Source: Solea solea
Lineage: Eukaryota > Chordata > Actinopteri > Pleuronectiformes > Soleidae
Reading direction: 5' to 3'
Length of the DNA: 64,000 nucleotides
Assembly (NCBI RefSeq): GCF_958295425.1
Contig: NC_081146.1
Location: 24,858,395-24,922,394, forward strand
Made by a program: the position numbers and the translations under genes. This document shows positions 59,641-64,000 of the stretch, in pieces. Within the stretch, counting starts at the first letter, position 1. The number at the start of each line of letters is the position of its first letter. Below the pieces are notes generated by a model that searched no databases, was not told the origin of the DNA, and saw only the letters and a list, made by a program, of their open reading frames with translations.

Positions 59641-59653
59641 GGGGGGGGGGGGG
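59641..59653 (+). repeat. Poly-G run
   Basis: Thirteen consecutive G residues, prone to length errors in sequencing. Confidence 0.9.
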
Positions 59654-62639
59654 TGATATGCTTCCTGTGAAGTGAGAAATACCACTGATAATGATTTTAA
59701 ATGTTGTCTTCTTGTTGGGCTGGCAGCGATACAAGTTGACATGGTCACAGTTAAAGGTGGTGTGCAAATGATAAACGAAGGAAATCCATTAATTTCCGTT
59801 ATACAGCCAATATGTGCAGCAGGTGAGAGACCGGTGATGGCCTTGATAGGGTTATGTTTAATCAACAAGTTATTGGAAACCACCAGTCATCCACCTCCAA
59901 TCCATTTATTGACTTTTATTTGTTCCCTCCCCACTGCCATTTATGGTATTAAAAAGACATTTTCTGGTGTGAAAAACAACATGAAAATAATTCATTATAG
60001 AAAAAAGCAGTGTCAGATTATTCCCCCTGTAGGCAAAACATTTTTTTTTTTCTGTATTAACAAATTATTGTAAGCTTAATCAATGTTTCTGTTTAAGAAG
60101 TTTTCCCACAAAGCCAAGAGCCAAAAAACAAATAAATGAAAAAGAACTGCTGTTATATTTTAATTTCGCAATAGAAAGCACATTTCCATATACATTTAAA
60201 TCAGCATGTTCTTGTGTCAGACAGTAAGCCTTTGGTTTCCAGCTTTAGTAAAGCATTAGTCATACTTGAATTTTGTTTTGTGCTCTTGTCACTTAAAAAA
60301 ACAATGGACAGTCTAGTGCTTGAAGAATGCTATGCTTTTGTTTCAGCTGACTGAAATAATCACTAAGATTATATAATATATTTATATTTGATTGGTAGCA
60401 GGACACAAGCCTTTTTTTTAGACCACAAACTCCAGAAAATGTCAAAAGACTCGCGTCTGGACGTTGTCCTGAGTTCCACGTATGAATAACGCCAGCGGAA
60501 GATTGTTAGGGTGAGACTGAGGTGATGGGCGGAGCCTGTGTCAAGGATGCAAGAGACAGAACACGGAGTATTTCACCGTGTTCTCACGTGACTCCATTCA
60601 TACTTTACTGTTTACAGAAATTTCAGCAAGGGACTGGCGGGAGGAGTTCCAGAAAATGTCACTATGGTGTAGGCTTTAGGGGAAAAAAAATCAAAACAAA
60701 GACAAAGTACAGCCAGTACTGCATATTTCCTTTTACAGCTCAATGCTTATGTGGACATAGAGGAAAATAAGTCATTATTTATAGATGTGTTCTGTCCTAA
60801 AAACCAGAAGAAAATGCAGAGATTTCATGAACTGATTTTCTTTTTTGGAAAAAAAGAAGCTTTGAATCTTGTCATGATCCAGACAAAGCTCCTCAGAGAC
60901 CACTTAGATCTACTTCTTTGGCCCAGGTTTCAAAAGACTTGAGACTTGAGCTAAGATTTGTTCATCTCTGTAAGGACTGTGCCCTGAAACTGTCAAGGAA
61001 ACTCCTCTTTGTCTCATTTGAAATGAAGTGTGTTATCACACAATCAACTAAGGCGATTCTACCTGATGCAAATGGTGGAAGGTCAAACTAAAATTACAGA
61101 AACACAGTGAACATCCTGAAATAACAAAGTCATGAAGGGTGGGGAATGCATCTTAAGTGATTGTTCCTTTTTTTGGTGTTGGTCGCGGTGATTTACAACC
61201 ACAATGTTCCAGAAATAGAGTTGCTACTCTCATTTGTTTGATCAGGAAATGGTGAAGCTTTAAAAGTGGACTCCCTGGGTAATCACCTTTTTCACACTTC
61301 ATTCCAACAACAACTGATGTCATACGTTTGATAGATAACAGCAGCATCTGGGCCATCATACGTACACTCCTGAGGGGTTTGACCATGGTGCAGCTGGAGA
61401 ACAGTTCTCTTTTTATGCTAATTTAACCAAACAAGAAGACTGTAATGTACGTCTTATTATTTCTAATGTTGTATTATCCTATTTAAATATATTTGAAATG
61501 CTCACGGTGCATTTATCCGGGCAAAAATATGGCAACTAATTTAAGGAGTACAGGATCTGTTCTTTGCATGGTTTTGGCTTGTAATCCACACAAACTAGCG
61601 TTTTGGGAGGAAACGGGTGACGATAATCTCAAAGTTGAGTTTTGAGTCGTTTTGGGGTACGACGCATGTATGCATGAAGACATTTCTTGAAATGATGCCC
61701 TGTTTACGGAAAGGTTTTTAGGTACGAACAATGTAATGGAACATTGGAAGTCGTATACGTCGGAACTGAGAGTGTCGTGACCCCCGAGGTGACCGTGTTC
61801 AAATTTGAGAAGACAAACTTATCTCATGCAGCCATGATTAGCAATACGAGCCGATATAAACAACTCTCCATGGATAGAAATTGAACGGTACAATGTGTCC
61901 AACTGATTTACTGTGAAATAAATATGACATTACATGACATTGAAAAGAACAGTGAAAGTAGCAGTGTTTTTGACTTAAGGGGCGTTCTACTTGAAGGAAT
62001 ATACCCTCATTTGGGAAATTCCAACTTCCGACTACAACTGAGCCCCGATGGCTTATATTTATACTTTGTTATAACTATGAATACACGTACTTCCTCTATT
62101 ATATCGTTTAACAGTTAGTTCTTCCTTGCGATTAATTTTGTTTGAGTTTCTGTTGCCGCTCCAGTGCCAAGTTACCGTTGCTGCTCTGCCATCTCTCTTT
62201 CACACCTCAGATTTGTTTTCATCTCAGCCGCCTCTGCTCGTTGAACTCATCTGTTAGTGTTACCACTGTCGTGTTATTTAATGATGCAGCTTGGAAAGGA
62301 ACTTGCAGTGCTTGGGTTAATGTGCGAGATATTCCTGCTAATTGATAGAATTTTTGTAGGAATGAGTCTGAGAGTTTTTCAAAATTTGAGTATCCAAATC
62401 ACAAAGAACATTTAGACATGTATGTACATTCTTATACATGCCACCTTGAGGATGCACCAATCTCTATTGTGATACAACAACACGTCCTAAAACATTGTTT
62501 TAAAGAAATATTTTTTGACTGATTTGATTTTTGTTGTGATGATTTTAGTCCCATTGCATAATGTATAATGACAATCAAATAGTTCTTGTCATGTTGTCAT
62601 GGTTCGAATCCAGAATAAAGCATTTATTCATCATGAGTT

Positions 62640-62885
62640 AATTAGTGGATTACTTTTTGTTCAATCAATGAGCGGTTGGGTTCAGAAAATGTTCACTGGT
62701 GTTTCCCAAACCTTGAAATGATAACAATCTCAAATATCTCGTTTTCTCTACAGCATCAAAAATATGCAGTGTTAATGATTTCTTTGTTATGTGGAGTATT
62801 TTATAAGCTGAAGAAATCATAATTTACCAACATAGTTGACAATTAATTCAGTAATCAATCCATTAACGGTTAAATTGTAGCATCC
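62640..62885 (+). mobile_element. Family A element, copy 10
   Basis: It contains 'gttcactggtgtttcccaaa', 'acaatctcaaatatctcgtt' and 'acggttaaattgtagcatcc', a diverged family A copy. Confidence 0.5.
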
Positions 62886-62962
62886 CTAATATGATACTGT
62901 TTTCACCTACTAAATAAATCATGTCACATATAATAGTGATACTGTATTGCATGCAGCATTAA

Positions 62963-63569
62963 AGGCGACATAGACTGGAAGCTCCAATTAACGCTGCGTT
63001 TGTGTGTGTATCTGCGTCATTACCTCGTTTATGAAACCCTAAAGTTTCAGAACAAACAGTTCTTAGGGTTTTATTGTTTTCCTGGGCTCTGCGAAGCAGA
63101 TCAGCACTTCCATAATTTGATGTTGTCATCAGAAATCCTCACCACTCCTCTCACCACCGTAGCGCCTCCTGGTGCGGCACTAGTCCGGGCACATCCGGTT
63201 GCGTACATTCAACCGCAGAAGAAGAAGAACTACTCTCGTTGTAGCTGCTGAGATGCAGAGCATCCACCTTGCCAGAGGGGGAGCTGTGTATCTGAGAGCT
63301 GGCCTACCAATTACGTCACTTCCAGGTACCTGGCCAATCACAGGACAGTGGGAAAGCTCTCGTTGGCTGGCCAATCACAACACAGTCCACGTTCTGGGGG
63401 TGTGATTTTGGTCTGAATCAGCGCGGCTGACGAGAGCGTCAGTGAGGAGATATTTTGATCGGCTCGTATGCAGCGACTAGGAGGTTTTTAACCATGAAAA
63501 CAAGTTAATATATGTAAGTAGACCTCCATAACTATCATATATGTGTGATACAAGCATTCGATGTCACCT
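62963..63569 (+). mobile_element. 607-bp MITE flanked by TTAA
   Basis: The left end is aggcgacatagactgg and the inverted right end is aggtgacatcgaatgc, 12 of 16 bases identical. TTAA lies immediately outside both ends (62959-62962 and 63570-63573). TTAA duplications occur in piggyBac and Kolobok transposons; the purine-rich AGG start fits Kolobok better. There is no transposase, so it is non-autonomous. Confidence 0.65.
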
Positions 63570-63913
63570 TTAATGAAAAAGATCATGACTGACCATTCAA
63601 TGGAAATAACAGGTGAACCGGTTTGTACCAGTCGGTTGCGTCTTCTGTTTTCACATGAAATTCTAGCTGAATTGATTAATTTGACTGATAACAGAAACCC
63701 ACTCCTCCTCTGGAGTAATGTGATGGACTCGTTGTTGGGATGTAGGTAGAACACTGGAGCACAGAGTAATGGCTCCCCTGTGATTTCCCCTCAGTCATGT
63801 CGATAGTTCATAACCATTCACTGAGGCAGATGAAAATGCAGGACGCAGACCATAAGGGGATTCAGATTCCTCTGGGATCGACGAGCAGTTGGATGTACTC
63901 TGTCTCTCTTAGT

Positions 63914-63934
63914 CCTCTCTCTCTCTCTCTCCAT
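63914..63934 (+). repeat. (TC)n microsatellite
   Basis: About ten TC units in a pyrimidine-rich stretch at the window end. Confidence 0.85.
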
Positions 63935-64000
63935 CTTGCTTTCTCATTGCCTCTTTAAGTGTTTGCCTCTCTCTGACTCCCATCTTCTTCACTCAGCAAA

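Larger units (their letters stand above)
47086..64000 (+). other. plcl2: First intron of the PRIP gene (partial)
   Basis: The intron starts at gtaagc and no later exon is visible. In vertebrates the second PLCL exon is very long (over 2 kb), so it would be obvious as a long open frame; it must lie beyond the window. Apart from the repeats listed, unique stretches such as 48190-49050, 49430-50000, 52620-53280, 56340-56880, 57340-57560 and 59470-60060 hold no feature I can name, though some may be enhancers. Confidence 0.7.

Noticed and set aside
62600..62615. Isolated ggttcgaatcc resembling a tRNA B box
   Set aside because: No A box or cloverleaf can be drawn around it; likely chance.

Overview
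The window is animal nuclear DNA, almost certainly from a teleost fish. Coding sequence is split into short GT-AG exons and makes up under 2 percent of the window. The rest is intron and intergenic DNA with microsatellites, a tRNA-derived SINE, several MITE-like DNA transposon families and hAT-like ends. There are no operons, bacterial genes, CRISPR arrays or phage genes. No exon outside three loci could be supported.

Layout. (1) 1-2640 is intron of a raftlin gene on the minus strand; its first coding exon is 2641-2788, beginning with the Met-Gly-Cys acylation signal, with 5' UTR up to 2824. A possible non-coding upstream exon ends at 23624. (2) 2825-36050 is non-coding: raftlin 5' intron and flank, repeats, and several unique stretches that could be enhancers. 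(3) About 36073-42150 is a complete plus-strand gene for a secreted cysteine-rich CAP protein of the CRISP family. It has an RFX-like X-box, a TATA box, a 5' UTR exon, seven well-supported coding exons, a possible 4-nt microexon, a stop at 41748-41750 and a polyadenylation signal at 42125. (4) 42150-45650 is intergenic repeat DNA, including a full SINE with target-site duplications. (5) 45650-47085 is the promoter, 5' UTR and first coding exon (88 codons) of a phospholipase C-like (PRIP) gene on the plus strand, probably plcl2. (6) 47086-64000 is its first intron, which runs past the window end.

Context. In human, RFTN1 and PLCL2 (and the paralogous pair RFTN2 and PLCL1) lie close together and are transcribed divergently. 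This window has the same arrangement, which supports both assignments. In human the intervals contain DAZL, or MARS2 plus BOLL. I recognised none of these here; instead a CRISP gene lies between. The lack of a long MARS2-type reading frame weakly favours the RFTN1/PLCL2 version.

The three genes have no obvious shared pathway: raftlin organises membrane rafts, the CRISP is secreted, and PRIP is an inositol-phosphate-binding scaffold. I found no clearly new biological system. The most useful observations are the CRISP reading-frame puzzle with its candidate microexon, the X-box plus TATA promoter, the upstream ORFs before plcl2, and several transposon families with visible ends and nesting.
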